From the NCBI RefSeq assembly GCF_013608025.1, contig NZ_VDLV01000033.1, positions 124,001-188,000 of the forward strand: DNA of 64,000 nt, written 5' to 3'. The stretch is from Pseudomonas brassicacearum subsp. neoaurantiaca (GTDB lineage Bacteria; Pseudomonadota; Gammaproteobacteria; Pseudomonadales; Pseudomonadaceae). The notes under the pieces are model-generated. The model was not told where the DNA came from. It made no database searches and was given only the letters and a program-made list of their open reading frames with translations. Positions 14,638-24,054 of this stretch are shown in pieces. The position numbers were made by a program, and so were the translations under genes. Every line of letters starts with the position of its first letter. Position 1 is the stretch's first letter.

Positions 14638-16846
14638 CGTGCTGAATCAATTTGCGGACTTCGGTCTGGAGCCCGCGCAGCCGCTGATTTACGGCAAGCT
14701 GACTCGATGCAAGACCGCCCTGGATAAGGGCAAAGAGAAAAACGGCTGGTACGTTCTACACGAGCACCACACGGAGAAGGGCGAAACCCTGATCTTCGGT
14801 GCGTTCGGCGACTGGCGTACAGGTGAAACGCACAAGATCAAGGTAAAGCCCGGCCGGATGACTCCTGAAGAGCGTGAAGTCATGCGCGCTCGTCAGGAGG
14901 AAGCCAAGCGCAAGGCCGCTGAGAAGGCTGCCAACGCTGCCCGTCGAGCGGCTAACCGTGCCGCTGGTTTGTTCAAGCGGATGCCCGAGAAAGGCCGTAG
15001 CGCCTATCTGGACCGAAAGCAGATCGTGGGCCTCGGCGTTCGTTATGCTCCGCGCTCCGGCGCGGTTTTGGTGCCGATGCAAAGCGCTCGGGACCAGATC
15101 GTCGGGTTGCAAGTGATATTTCCCGAGAAGCAAGAGGATACTGGCCGCGACAAGTCTTACTGGCCCTATGGGATGGCGAAAGAGGGTGCCTTCCACCTCA
15201 TTGGTCCGCACCCTGAGCCGGGTGAGCCAGTGCTGGTGTGTGAGGGCTACGCCACCGGTGCAAGCCTGCACATGGCGACATCGTTGACGGTCGCCATTGC
15301 CTTTGATGCGGGCAACCTCATGACGGTCGCCAAGGCAATGCGCGAGCGGTTCCCGGGGCGTCCAATAATCATCTGTCGGGATGATGACTGGAAAACCAAG
15401 CGCCCGAATGGCGAGCCCTGGAACCCAGGTGAAGAGAAAGCCAACAACGCGGCAACGGTTGTAGGAGGTCAGGTAGTCGGCCCTATCTTTTCGGTTGAGC
15501 GAGAGGACAAGTGGACCGACTTCAACGACCTGCACTGTGCTGAAGGATTGGAGGCGGTGCGCCGCCAGGTACTGGCGGTGGTCAAGCCACCTGCAGCGGG
15601 TGGCTGGAAAGACCTGTTGGCCCGCACAGAAAACGGCATGTTGATCGCGCACATGCAAAACGTAGAGCTGATCCTGGGCAACGACGAACGTTGGGCCGGT
15701 GTGATTGGCTTCAGTGCGTTCAGCTCCAAGATCGTCAAGCTGCGTGCTGCCCCGTATGGCGGCGGTGTCGGCGATTGGGCTGACATTGATGACATGCTGG
15801 TCATGAAGTGGCTCGCGCAGCAGTACAACCTGCGGGTCAAGGCGAGCAGCGTTATCGAGGCTGTCAGTGTTGTTGCACATGACCATGCCTTTCACCCGGT
15901 ACGCGATTACCTCAATGGCTTGGAGTGGGATCGGGTGCCTCGGCTCGACACCTGGTTGACAGACATCATGGGCGTGGCCCCGACGGATTACAGTTCCAAG
16001 GTGGGTAAGCGCTGGATGGTGTCGGCGGTCGGCCGGGTGATGCAGCCGGGCTGCAAGGCTGACTCGGTGATGATCCTCGAAGGTGCGCAGGGTGCCGGTA
16101 AATCCACGGCCATGTCGGTGCTGGGAGGTGCCTGGTTTATGGATACCCCCTTCGCCTTGGGCGACAAGGACGGGTTCCAGGCGATTCGCGGCAAGTGGAT
16201 CGTTGAGCTGGGTGAGCTGGACAGTTTCAACAAGGCCGAGTCCACCAAGGCGAAGCAGTTCTTCTCGGCCTCGACGGATACCTATCGCGAGAGCTATGGC
16301 CGCAGAACGATGGACGTGCCACGCCAGTGTGTTTTCGTGGGCACGACGAACCAGGACGAGTACCTGAAGGATGCCACGGGCAACCGGCGTTATTGGCCGG
16401 TGGCATGTACCAAGGTCGACCTGGAGCAACTGCGCGAGATCCGCGACCAGCTGTGGGCCGAGGCGATGTTTTGCTATCAGTCCGGCGATATCTGGTGGGT
16501 TAACCGGGAGGAGGCACCGCTGTTCGCCGAGGCGCAGGAAGAGCGCTTTGTGGTGGATGAATGGGAAGGCCCGATCCTGGCTTGGCTCGAAGAGTCCCAG
16601 CTTGGCGAGACTGCGACCGGCACCGACATTCTGCTCGGGGCTTTGAAGCTGGACTTCGGTCACTGGGGCAAACCAGAACAGATGCGGGTCGGGGCGATCA
16701 TGCACCGGTTGGGTTGGCGCAAGGTCCGGCAACCTGCTCTGCGCAAGAGCGGCATCAGGCCTTGGGCTTACAAGAAGCCAGACAACTGGGGCAGGGCATC
16801 GAACCTGGAACAGCAACCGGTCGAGGAGCCATGTTTCGATGATTAA
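14627..16846 (+). CDS. Primase-helicase: Toprim plus VapE-type ATPase
   Basis: A 739-residue replication protein. The N-terminal half carries a Toprim-like region (VLVCEGYATGASLHMA, near residue 203; RDDDW) after a very basic Ala/Arg-rich linker. The C-terminal half is a VapE/virulence-associated E ATPase with Walker A GAQGAGKST (about residue 486) and ELGELDSF plus FVGTTNQDEYL. Start 14627 (MLDDVL) follows GAGAGG. It should prime and unwind phage DNA. No DNA polymerase or origin-binding protein is nearby. Confidence 0.88.
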   Translation: MLDDVLNQFADFGLEPAQPLIYGKLTRCKTALDKGKEKNGWYVLHEHHTEKGETLIFGAFGDWRTGETHKIKVKPGRMTPEEREVMRARQEEAKRKAAEKAANAARRAANRAAGLFKRMPEKGRSAYLDRKQIVGLGVRYAPRSGAVLVPMQSARDQIVGLQVIFPEKQEDTGRDKSYWPYGMAKEGAFHLIGPHPEPGEPVLVCEGYATGASLHMATSLTVAIAFDAGNLMTVAKAMRERFPGRPIIICRDDDWKTKRPNGEPWNPGEEKANNAATVVGGQVVGPIFSVEREDKWTDFNDLHCAEGLEAVRRQVLAVVKPPAAGGWKDLLARTENGMLIAHMQNVELILGNDERWAGVIGFSAFSSKIVKLRAAPYGGGVGDWADIDDMLVMKWLAQQYNLRVKASSVIEAVSVVAHDHAFHPVRDYLNGLEWDRVPRLDTWLTDIMGVAPTDYSSKVGKRWMVSAVGRVMQPGCKADSVMILEGAQGAGKSTAMSVLGGAWFMDTPFALGDKDGFQAIRGKWIVELGELDSFNKAESTKAKQFFSASTDTYRESYGRRTMDVPRQCVFVGTTNQDEYLKDATGNRRYWPVACTKVDLEQLREIRDQLWAEAMFCYQSGDIWWVNREEAPLFAEAQEERFVVDEWEGPILAWLEESQLGETATGTDILLGALKLDFGHWGKPEQMRVGAIMHRLGWRKVRQPALRKSGIRPWAYKKPDNWGRASNLEQQPVEEPCFDD

Positions 16847-17198
16847 GGAGATCGATGCGCGGCTGCGCAAATGGGCCGAGGATCTGCATTGCGGCCTGAG
16901 TGCCGGCGGGCTCGCCGGTGGGAACATGGTCGCCATGATGATGGAGAGCAATGGGCAGCTGATTCGAGGCCGGCGGGCGTTTCGTGCGCCCTTGGAAGGT
17001 TCGCTGGATATTGAGCTGATCGTGACCAAACACCTCGATCCTCTGCATGTGCAGATCGTGCGAGAGCACTACTGCAACCAGGACAGCGACATGCGCTTGA
17101 AGTATGCCCACTGTGGCTGCGGGCGCGACACCTACTACCAGCGTCTGCATGACGCGCACCTGTGCATCTATTGGTTGCTGATGGGAGTTGCTGCTTGA
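16839..17198 (+). CDS. Putative late-gene regulator (Q-like antiterminator)
   Basis: A 119-residue protein. The C-terminal half (PLHVQIVREHYCNQDSDMRLKY, CGCGRDTYYQRLHDAHLCIYW) has a sigma-4-like HTH pattern seen in phage antitermination Q proteins. Position at the end of the early region, before a gene-free control segment and a late operon dotted with terminators, fits an antiterminator. The family assignment is tentative. Confidence 0.5.
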   Translation: MIKEIDARLRKWAEDLHCGLSAGGLAGGNMVAMMMESNGQLIRGRRAFRAPLEGSLDIELIVTKHLDPLHVQIVREHYCNQDSDMRLKYAHCGCGRDTYYQRLHDAHLCIYWLLMGVAA

Positions 17199-17709
17199 CC
17201 CCGTTTGCGTCCGTGGCTGTCCTACCGGCTCGCCTTGTCCCACTGCTGTTTGATGCAGTTGGACAAGCGCGGGCCGCGCTGTTGTTGAGCTGTCCTACTG
17301 TCCAACCTTCCCGCACGTCCCGCCCATGTGTGAGCGTAGCGGGAGCGCATACGCGCCCATGGCGCGCACGCGTGCTCTTAGTTTTTCTCTTTACGGGAGA
17401 GAAGAGAAAATAAAGTAGGACAGTGGGGCAGGCCCCGATTCTAGGCGCCTGTAGCTGTCCTACTTCGACCCTAGATAGTGGGACAGGAAGGACAGCGCCC
17501 CAGGCGCTGGAAGCCGAAATAAAGATATTCGCCGACATTGCCTAGGCGTTCACCAGACATTCACCGGGTGGCATTAAAAGGGGCTTGCTGCCACCGGAAT
17601 CGAACTGTAAAAAGTACTCATCTTCGATAGGTGCGACCGCATAAAGCGGCAGGCACCACACACCAAACCCGGCCCTTGCGCCGGGTTTTTGCGTTTAAGG
17701 GGCGGGGCA
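17199..17709 (+). promoter_or_regulatory. Gene-free late control region with iterated TGTCCTAC motif
   Basis: 511 bases without a gene. TGTCCTAC occurs at 17218-17225, 17291-17298 and 17456-17463 and inverted as GTAGGACA at 17415-17422, with near copies TGTCCCAC and GTGGGACA. TTTTCTCTT...AAGAGAAAA forms a 9-bp inverted repeat around 17384-17410. It should contain the late promoter and perhaps the replication origin; neither is identified firmly. Confidence 0.5.
17665..17688 (+). terminator. Intrinsic terminator before the prophage holin
   Basis: AAACCCGG/CCGGGTTT stem with loop CCCTTGCG followed by TTTTT; 22 bases before the holin ATG. It would stop early transcription unless antiterminated. 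Confidence 0.65.
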
Positions 17710-18054
17710 ATGACGAACGAGCAGCAAGCACTGGCAGAAATGCCGATCTGGTTAGTAATTCTTCTGGCCCTGGTCGGCGGCGTATCGGGGGAGATGTGGC
17801 GGGCCGACAAGGATGGGGCGCGGGGCTGGGCGCTGTTGAGGCGCCTGGCTCTGCGGTCCGGTGCCTGCGTTGTCTGCGGGGTGTCGGCGATGATGTTGAT
17901 GATCGCCGCCGGCATGTCGCTCTGGACAGCGGGCAGCCTGGGCAGCATCACCGCGATGGCCGGCGCCGATGTCGCCATCGGCCTTTACGAACGCTGGGCC
18001 GCCAAGCGGCTGGGTATAGCAGAGGCACCACCCACCGCTGGTGGGCAGGGGTGA
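17710..18054 (+). CDS. Phage holin (prophage copy)
   Basis: A 114-residue membrane protein starting MTNEQQALAEMP with three hydrophobic segments (LVILLALVGGVSGEMW, ACVVCGVSAMMLMIAAGM, LGSITAMAGADVAIGLY). It is nearly collinear with the tailocin holin at 49395-49745. Holins permeabilise the inner membrane for the endolysin. Unusually the holin is here at the start of the late operon, 20 kb away from the endolysin and Rz/Rz1. Confidence 0.85.
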   Translation: MTNEQQALAEMPIWLVILLALVGGVSGEMWRADKDGARGWALLRRLALRSGACVVCGVSAMMLMIAAGMSLWTAGSLGSITAMAGADVAIGLYERWAAKRLGIAEAPPTAGGQG

Positions 18055-18086
18055 TTTTGGCGCCTGGGACCCTGCCGATTCCCCTG

Positions 18087-18180
18087 GGGTACGGGGTCGC
18101 AAACCCGCGGGAAAGCGTTAGCGGCAGGGTTGCCAGCTTACTGAAATTCAAGCCATTGAAATTGAAAGGTCTGCATTGAA
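18087..18180 (+). other. Candidate cos site with cosB-like repeats
   Basis: ACGGGGTCGCAAACCCGCGG (18091-18110), followed by GAAAGCG, has the GC-rich imperfect dyad symmetry and composition of the lambda cohesive-end region and lies directly upstream of the terminase small subunit, as in lambda. Downstream, CATTGAAA recurs (near 18154 and 18174) with further TTGAAA copies, which could be terminase-binding repeats. Position and similarity only. Confidence 0.45.
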
Positions 18181-18201
18181 AAGCCGTTGAAAGGAGGGCT
18201 C

Positions 18202-18804
18202 ATGACAGAACCACAGTACCTGTCGAAGAGCGCCTTCGCGGCCCGGATCGGCAGGGCACCGAGTTACATCACCTGGTTGAAAAACAACAACCGGCTGGTG
18301 CTCAGTGCCGACGGCAAACAAGTCGATGTTCAGGCCAGCGAAGCGTTGATTCGCGACACTGCCGACCCGAGCAAAGCCGCCGTCGCCGAGCGTCACCAGC
18401 AGGACCGGATTCAGCGTGACGTGTACGGCCAGCTTTCAACCTCGGTTGAGCCGACTTGCACGGCTGCGCCGCCGCCCGCGAACACCCCTGCGGGGCAGCT
18501 ACCCGACTTCCAGAAGGCCCGCGCACTGCGCGAGCACAACCTGGCCCAGCTCGCGGAAATCGAGCTGCACAAAGCCAAGGGATCGCTGGTTGCATTACCC
18601 GCTGTGAAATTGGGTGCCTACAACGCTGGCCGCCTCCTGCGAGATCAGCTGTTCGGCATGCCGCCACAGCTGGCGCCGGAGCTGGCGGTCATGACCGACC
18701 CCTGGGAAATCGAAAAGCACCTGACGGCGGCCTTGCGCCGCACGCTGGAGGACGCGGAGCGCCTGTCCTCGGCGGACCTTGAACACGCCCTGAACACGAG
18801 TTGA
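18202..18804 (+). CDS. Terminase small subunit (Nu1-like)
   Basis: A 200-residue DNA-packaging protein. N-terminal winged-helix-like DNA-binding segment (YLSKSAFAARIGRAPSYITWLKN), Pro/Ala-rich linker, then a helical oligomerisation region with KARALREHNLAQLAEIELHKAKG typical of Nu1-type small terminases. ATG at 18202 follows AAAGGAGGG. It should recognise cos and recruit the large subunit encoded next. Confidence 0.82.
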   Translation: MTEPQYLSKSAFAARIGRAPSYITWLKNNNRLVLSADGKQVDVQASEALIRDTADPSKAAVAERHQQDRIQRDVYGQLSTSVEPTCTAAPPPANTPAGQLPDFQKARALREHNLAQLAEIELHKAKGSLVALPAVKLGAYNAGRLLRDQLFGMPPQLAPELAVMTDPWEIEKHLTAALRRTLEDAERLSSADLEHALNTS

Positions 18805-18808
18805 GCCT

Positions 18809-20821
18809 ATGCCCACGGAAATCCCTGACGGTGCAGAGGTGTACCGCGAGGCGTATTTCCGTGGGCTGCGTCCCGACCCGGATGTCTGGATCGATGTATG
18901 GGCCGACGAATACATGCGCATCCCACGTGACACCGGCGCCGCTGAGCCCGGCCAGTACCGCACGTCGCGTACACCGTATGCCCGTGAACCCATGCGTTGC
19001 TTGTCACCGGCTCACCCCTGCAAACGCGTGGTGACCATGGTTGCCTCGCAGTTGATGAAAACCCAGATCGCTTTGAACTGGATCGGCGGCCTGATCCACA
19101 TGGCGCCGTCGAACATCCTGACTCTGCTACCGAGCCTGGGCTTGGCGAAGCGGGTCTCCTCGCGGATTGGCAAGACCATCAAGGCCACGCCGGTGCTACG
19201 CGAACGGGTGGCCTCCAGCCGCTCGCGAGACTCGCGCAACACCATGGACACCAAGGAGTTCGAAGGCGGGTCGCTGTACGTCACAACGGCCGGCTCGGCG
19301 GCCAACCTTTCGGAGCTGTCGGCGCGCTACGTCTACGGCGACGAGATCGACCGCTGGGAAGTGGACATCGGCGAGGAGGGCGATCCCATCGAGCTGGCGG
19401 AAACGCGGGGCAGTACGTTCGGTCGCAATGCGAAGTTCTACTTTTCCAGTTCCCCAACCATCAAGGGCGCCTCGCGGATCTCCGACTTGTTCGAGGGCAG
19501 CGACCAGCGGCACTACTACGTGCCGTGCCCGACCTGCGGCCACATGCAGACCCTGGAATGGGAACGCCTGCACTACTCGCGGGATTTCAGCGTGGTGCAC
19601 TACCAGTGCGCAGGCCCTGATTGTGACGTGCTGATCGAGGAGTACCACAAGGCCGAGATGCTCGCCAAAGGCGAATGGCGCGCCCATGCCGAGGGTGACG
19701 GTGAGACGGTGGGGTTTACTCTCAACGCCTTGTATTCACCGCTCGGCTGGATGGACTGGAAGTCCCTGGCCAAGCAGTTCGAAAAGGCCAAAAAAGCCCA
19801 GGCCAAGGGCGACCTTGAACCGATGCAGGTGTTCTATAACACCCGTTTGGCGAAGGTGTGGGACAGCGCCCAGGAGCAAACCAAGGCCGATACCCTGAAG
19901 CACCGGGCACGCCTGGAGAACTTCACACTCGGCTCGATGCCGGCCGGCGTGCTTATGATCACCGGCGCCGTCGACGTCCAGGCCAACCGCCTGGAGTTCA
20001 TGGCGATGGGGTGGGGCGTCGGCATGGAGCGCTGGGTCATTGACTACCAGATCGTTGCGGGCGACCCGGCAGATGATCGCACCTGGGCGGCGCTGGACGA
20101 GTTGCTCAAGGCCAAGTACCGGCATCCGTGTGGTGTCGGCCTGGGCATTCTGGCAACGGCTGTCGACTCCGGCGGCCATCACACCGACGAGGTCTATCAG
20201 TTCTGCCGCGTGCGCCGCTGGCGAAACGTGTTCGCCATCAAGGGCGCGAGCAAGCCCGGTAAGCCGGTGATTGCCCAGCGGCCATCCATGGTGGATGTGA
20301 CCTGGAAAGGCCAGACCGAGCGCAACGGCGCCGAGCTGTGGTTTGTCGGTACCGACACGGCGAAAGACTGGATCTACAACCGGTACCCATTCGAGTCCGG
20401 CCCGGGCGCGTTGCACTTTGCAAGTGACCTGCCGGACGACTTCTTCGCGCAGTGCGTAGCTGAACGTAAGGTCGCCCGGTATGTGCGGGGCCACAAGCGC
20501 ATCGAATGGGTCAAGGGCAAGGCCGAGCGCAACGAAGCCCTCGACCTGATGGTGTACTGCCTTGCCATGGCGCATTACTTGGGCATCAATCGCTACAAGG
20601 AGCACGACTGGGAGCGGGTCCGTCAGGCCCTGGCGCAGTCTGGGTTGTTTGATGACGCGCTGGGCATCAAGCCCGTGCAGGGCGAACGAGTCACTCAGCC
20701 GGTTCCGGCGGCCCTGCCACAGCCAACACCACAACCCGTCGCCCAAGCGGCTCAACCACGACCCGCTGCACCACCCCCTCAACGCCGCAGTTCCACTAGC
20801 GGCTATCTGAAGAGACGCTGA
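18809..20821 (+). CDS. Terminase large subunit (GpA family)
   Basis: A 670-residue packaging ATPase-nuclease of the lambda GpA type. The ATPase half contains the region VASQLMKTQIALNWIGG (deviant Walker A) and YVYGDEIDRW (Walker B, around residue 178). A CPTCGH zinc-like motif precedes the C-terminal nuclease half with GAVDVQANRLEF and VDSGGHHTDEVY. The last 50 residues are Pro/Gln-rich. Confidence 0.92.
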   Translation: MPTEIPDGAEVYREAYFRGLRPDPDVWIDVWADEYMRIPRDTGAAEPGQYRTSRTPYAREPMRCLSPAHPCKRVVTMVASQLMKTQIALNWIGGLIHMAPSNILTLLPSLGLAKRVSSRIGKTIKATPVLRERVASSRSRDSRNTMDTKEFEGGSLYVTTAGSAANLSELSARYVYGDEIDRWEVDIGEEGDPIELAETRGSTFGRNAKFYFSSSPTIKGASRISDLFEGSDQRHYYVPCPTCGHMQTLEWERLHYSRDFSVVHYQCAGPDCDVLIEEYHKAEMLAKGEWRAHAEGDGETVGFTLNALYSPLGWMDWKSLAKQFEKAKKAQAKGDLEPMQVFYNTRLAKVWDSAQEQTKADTLKHRARLENFTLGSMPAGVLMITGAVDVQANRLEFMAMGWGVGMERWVIDYQIVAGDPADDRTWAALDELLKAKYRHPCGVGLGILATAVDSGGHHTDEVYQFCRVRRWRNVFAIKGASKPGKPVIAQRPSMVDVTWKGQTERNGAELWFVGTDTAKDWIYNRYPFESGPGALHFASDLPDDFFAQCVAERKVARYVRGHKRIEWVKGKAERNEALDLMVYCLAMAHYLGINRYKEHDWERVRQALAQSGLFDDALGIKPVQGERVTQPVPAALPQPTPQPVAQAAQPRPAAPPPQRRSSTSGYLKRR

Positions 20822-20822
20822 T

Positions 20823-21029
20823 ATGTCCTTTACACAGAAGCACCTCGACGCGGTTGAGGCGGCCATCGCACGCGGTGAGAAAGTCGTGCGCTACACCGAC
20901 CGAACCGTGGAGTACCGAACCGTCGACGAGCTGATCAAGGCCCGCGACGAGATCCGCACCTCTCTGGTCAACTCGGCTGGGCCGCGCTCCCGCGTAGTCC
21001 GGCTTTATCACGGAGGCAAAGGAGTCTGA
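20823..21029 (+). CDS. Head-tail joining protein gpW
   Basis: A 68-residue protein with the gpW pattern (YRTVDELIKARDEIRTSL). gpW completes the head at the connector before tail joining in lambda. It lies between terminase and portal genes exactly as in lambda; the end overlaps the portal ATG (TGATG). Confidence 0.85.
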   Translation: MSFTQKHLDAVEAAIARGEKVVRYTDRTVEYRTVDELIKARDEIRTSLVNSAGPRSRVVRLYHGGKGV

Positions 21030-22510
21030 TGGCCCGACACTATCCGACGCTAAGCCGTAGCGGATTCTTGTTGCCGTCGAACATCAAGGCCAGTTACGAA
21101 GGCGCCGGAGAGGGTCGCCGATCCACTGGCTGGGATGCACCCGACAACGGAATCAACAGCATCAACACACCGGCACTGCGCAACCTGCGCGGCCGGTCAC
21201 GGGCGGCGGTGCGCAACGACCCGTATGCCTTTAACGTCATCGACAAGCGCGTTAGTAATTTGATCGGCACGGGCATCACCCCCAGGCCGAACACCGAAGA
21301 CAACGCGCTTCGCAAGTTGCTGCAGCTGCTATGGGATGACTGGGCGGACGAGTCGGACGCCGATGAGCACACCGACTTTTATGGGCAGCAGGCGCTGGTC
21401 GCTCGCACCGTCGAGACTTCCGGCGAATGCTTTGTCCGCTTACGACCACGCCGCCTTGACGAGGGGCTGGCGGTGCCACTCCAGGTGCAGATTCTCGCGC
21501 CGGAGTTCGTGCCCCACGACAAATTCGAGACCACGCGCACCGGCAACGCCATTCGTGCTGGCATCGAGTTCAATCCGGAGGGCAAGCGTGTTGCCTACTG
21601 GATGTACCTGTCGCACCCCCGCGACGGCGTATCGCTGAACGCGGGTTACAACCAGTTGGTACGGGTACCGGCATCGCAGGTGCTGCACATATTCGAACCG
21701 GTTGAACCGGGGCAATTGCGCGGTGTACCGCGCTTGTCTCCCGTGCTCAAACGCCTGCGCAGCCTGGATAACTATGACGACGCGGTGCTGTTCCGGCAGG
21801 AAGTTGCAAACCTCTTCGCCGGTTTTATCAGCCGTCCGGCACCGGAATCGGGCCCCGTGCCGAGGGATCCTGTCACCGGTCAGCCGCTTGACCTTGACCG
21901 TGACGGCTTTACGCCCATGGTTGCGCTGGAGCCCGGCACCATGCAGGAGCTGGGGCCGGGTGAGGAGGTGGAGTTTTCCAAGCCGCCGGACGCGGGCAAC
22001 AACTATCCCGACTTCATGCGCCAACAACTGATGGCAGCAGCGGCGGGCACCGGAACTCCCTACGAGATCCTCACCGGTGACATGCGCGAAGTGAATGACC
22101 GGGCGTTGCGCGTCGTGTTGAACGAGTTCCGGCGCCGCCTGGAACAACTGCAATTCGGCGTGTATGTGCATCAGCTCTGCCGCCCGATCCGTGCCGCCTG
22201 GATGGACATGGCGGTACTGTCCGGTGCCTTGGCGTTGGACGACTATGCCAAACGGCGCCGCGAATACCTGCGCACGCGCTGGGTGCCGCAAGGCTGGGCC
22301 TACATCCAGCCTGTTCAGGACGTGCAGGCCCGCCGCATGGAAGTGCAAGCCGGGTTCGCCTCACGTAGCGAGATGGTCACCCGCACTGGTTACGACGCTG
22401 AAACCGTCGATGCGGAAAACGCTGCCGACAACGCAAGGGCCCAAGCGCTGGGCCTCAACTACAACACGCACGAGGCCGTCGAGGTTACTGACGACAAGGA
22501 GCAATCATGA
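21029..22510 (+). CDS. Portal protein (lambda gpB type)
   Basis: A 493-residue portal protein. Recognisable parts are RSRAAVRNDPYAFNVIDK, LHIFEPVEPGQLRGVPRLSP and EFSKPPDAGNNYPDFMRQQ. It forms the dodecameric ring at the packaging vertex. Overlaps the protease gene by four bases. Confidence 0.92.
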   Translation: MARHYPTLSRSGFLLPSNIKASYEGAGEGRRSTGWDAPDNGINSINTPALRNLRGRSRAAVRNDPYAFNVIDKRVSNLIGTGITPRPNTEDNALRKLLQLLWDDWADESDADEHTDFYGQQALVARTVETSGECFVRLRPRRLDEGLAVPLQVQILAPEFVPHDKFETTRTGNAIRAGIEFNPEGKRVAYWMYLSHPRDGVSLNAGYNQLVRVPASQVLHIFEPVEPGQLRGVPRLSPVLKRLRSLDNYDDAVLFRQEVANLFAGFISRPAPESGPVPRDPVTGQPLDLDRDGFTPMVALEPGTMQELGPGEEVEFSKPPDAGNNYPDFMRQQLMAAAAGTGTPYEILTGDMREVNDRALRVVLNEFRRRLEQLQFGVYVHQLCRPIRAAWMDMAVLSGALALDDYAKRRREYLRTRWVPQGWAYIQPVQDVQARRMEVQAGFASRSEMVTRTGYDAETVDAENAADNARAQALGLNYNTHEAVEVTDDKEQS

Positions 22511-23667
22511 GCAAACCAGCGCTTCCGCGCACTTACAACAGAGCCGGCCAGCGGGTGAACGTCCAGGACAAGACCTGGTACGCCATGCAGGAGAGCGGCG
22601 AAGCCGAGGAGCGGGTCATCGAGGTGTTCGTCTACGGCGAGATCGGCACCTGGGGCATCACGGCGAATCAGTTCGTGCAGGATCTGCGCGCCATGGACGA
22701 CGGCGTTTCACCGGTGATCGCCGCATTCAACAGCATCGGCGGCGATTTGTTCGACGGTCTGGCGATGCACAACGCGTTGTCCCGCTTGGGCGAGCGTTGC
22801 ACAGGCCGGGTCGATGCCCTGGCAGCCAGCGCGGCCAGTGTCGCGGTCTGCGGGGCCCACCGCGTGGTCATCGCCTCCAACGCCATGCTGATGATCCACA
22901 ACCCATGGACCTACGCGGCAGGGGACGCCGAAGACTTCCGCAAGGTGGCCGACGTCCTGGATCAAACCATGGAGGCCATCATCGCGGCCTACAAGGCCAA
23001 GGCGCCGGACATCGACGAAGCCGAACTTCGGCGTCTGGTGGCGGCTGAAACCTGGCTGACGGCCAACGAAGCGGTGGCCCTGGGGCTGGCCGATGAGGTG
23101 GGCGACGGGGTGAAGGTCAAGGCGTGTCTGGGGCAGGGCGCAGTGCTGCAGCGTTACCAGCATGCCCCAGCTGAATTGCTCGCCCTACTGGACGAGCCAC
23201 CTGAGCCGGATACTGAGCTGGAGCCTGAACCTACTGATCCGCCCCAGGAGCCTCCTGTGGCGAACTCGGCCAAGCTGGCTCTGATGATCACCCAGCGTTG
23301 TACGGCGGATGGCATCAGTAACCTGATTGAGCCACTGCTCAACTCCACCAAGCTGGAAAACGAGGCCATCGTCCTGGCGGGCTTGGCCCGCGCCAAGGCC
23401 GTAAACGATCTGTGCGTTGCCGCACGACTGCCTGAGTTCAGCGCCGAGTACGTCGCGGCCGGGTTGGATGCCGCCTCGGTTCGAGCGCGTCTGTTCGACA
23501 AGCTGGTGGGCAGCGGGAAAGGCTTCGAGATCGACAACAGCCTACCGCTCAACGCAGACCCGGCCCCGAAGGTCCAGGCCAAACAACCCGACCCCACCTC
23601 TATCTGGGCAGCCCGTCAGGCGGCGCAGTCAGGTAGCGCTAATAGCTCGAAAGGAGCAAGACCATGA
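22507..23667 (+). CDS. ClpP-like head maturation protease with scaffold-like C-terminus
   Basis: A 386-residue protein. Residues 30-200 form a ClpP/S49-like serine protease (nucleophile in LAASAASVAV near residue 107, His in LMIHNPW). After an acidic Pro/Glu linker (PPEPDTELEPEPTDPPQEPP) the C-terminal 130 residues resemble a scaffold segment. Such fused protease-scaffold proteins (lambda gpC/Nu3 arrangement) shape and mature the procapsid. Confidence 0.88.
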   Translation: MSKPALPRTYNRAGQRVNVQDKTWYAMQESGEAEERVIEVFVYGEIGTWGITANQFVQDLRAMDDGVSPVIAAFNSIGGDLFDGLAMHNALSRLGERCTGRVDALAASAASVAVCGAHRVVIASNAMLMIHNPWTYAAGDAEDFRKVADVLDQTMEAIIAAYKAKAPDIDEAELRRLVAAETWLTANEAVALGLADEVGDGVKVKACLGQGAVLQRYQHAPAELLALLDEPPEPDTELEPEPTDPPQEPPVANSAKLALMITQRCTADGISNLIEPLLNSTKLENEAIVLAGLARAKAVNDLCVAARLPEFSAEYVAAGLDAASVRARLFDKLVGSGKGFEIDNSLPLNADPAPKVQAKQPDPTSIWAARQAAQSGSANSSKGARP

Positions 23668-24008
23668 CCATCAAACTGGAACCGATGCACGCCGGTGAAT
23701 TCCTCCTGTCCGAGGGCGCCGGGAACATTTCGCGTGAATCAATCAACGTCGCGGCAGGCCCTGCCTTGAATCCGGGGCAAGTACTCGGGCTGATCGCTGC
23801 CACGGGCGAGTTCGCCCCTTACGACCCGACAGCCGAAGACGGCACGCAAACCGCCGTGGCGATCCTCTTCGGCCCGCTTGGGGAATCCGACGTGGTACGT
23901 CGAGGCCGGGCCGTAGTGCGTCTGGCAGAGGTCAGCGAGGTACACCTAACCGGCCTTGACCTCGATGCCGAAAAGGCGCTCTCCGCGCGTTTTCTGATCG
24001 TTCGTTAG
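23664..24008 (+). CDS. Head decoration protein (gpD type)
   Basis: A 114-residue protein of the lambda gpD/HDPD type (LSEGAGNISRESINVAAG, ALNPGQVLGLI). It stabilises the expanded capsid. ATG overlaps the protease stop. Confidence 0.85.
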   Translation: MTIKLEPMHAGEFLLSEGAGNISRESINVAAGPALNPGQVLGLIAATGEFAPYDPTAEDGTQTAVAILFGPLGESDVVRRGRAVVRLAEVSEVHLTGLDLDAEKALSARFLIVR

Positions 24009-24054
24009 AGTGGATGAACTAGCATGAGAAAAAACTCTACCAAGGAAGATTTCC

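Noticed and set aside
14756..17029. 757-codon open frame opposite the primase gene
   Set aside because: Antisense shadow in GC-rich DNA; the plus-strand primase has clear motifs and coupled neighbours.
17583..17665. tRNA-like signature on the minus strand (CAGTTCGATTCC as T-loop, possible GAA anticodon loop)
   Set aside because: The acceptor stem has a mismatch, the T-stem does not pair and the base before the anticodon is not T. Probably chance or a decayed relic.
19736..20866. 376-codon open frame opposite the terminase
   Set aside because: Antisense shadow of the large terminase gene with no supporting signal.
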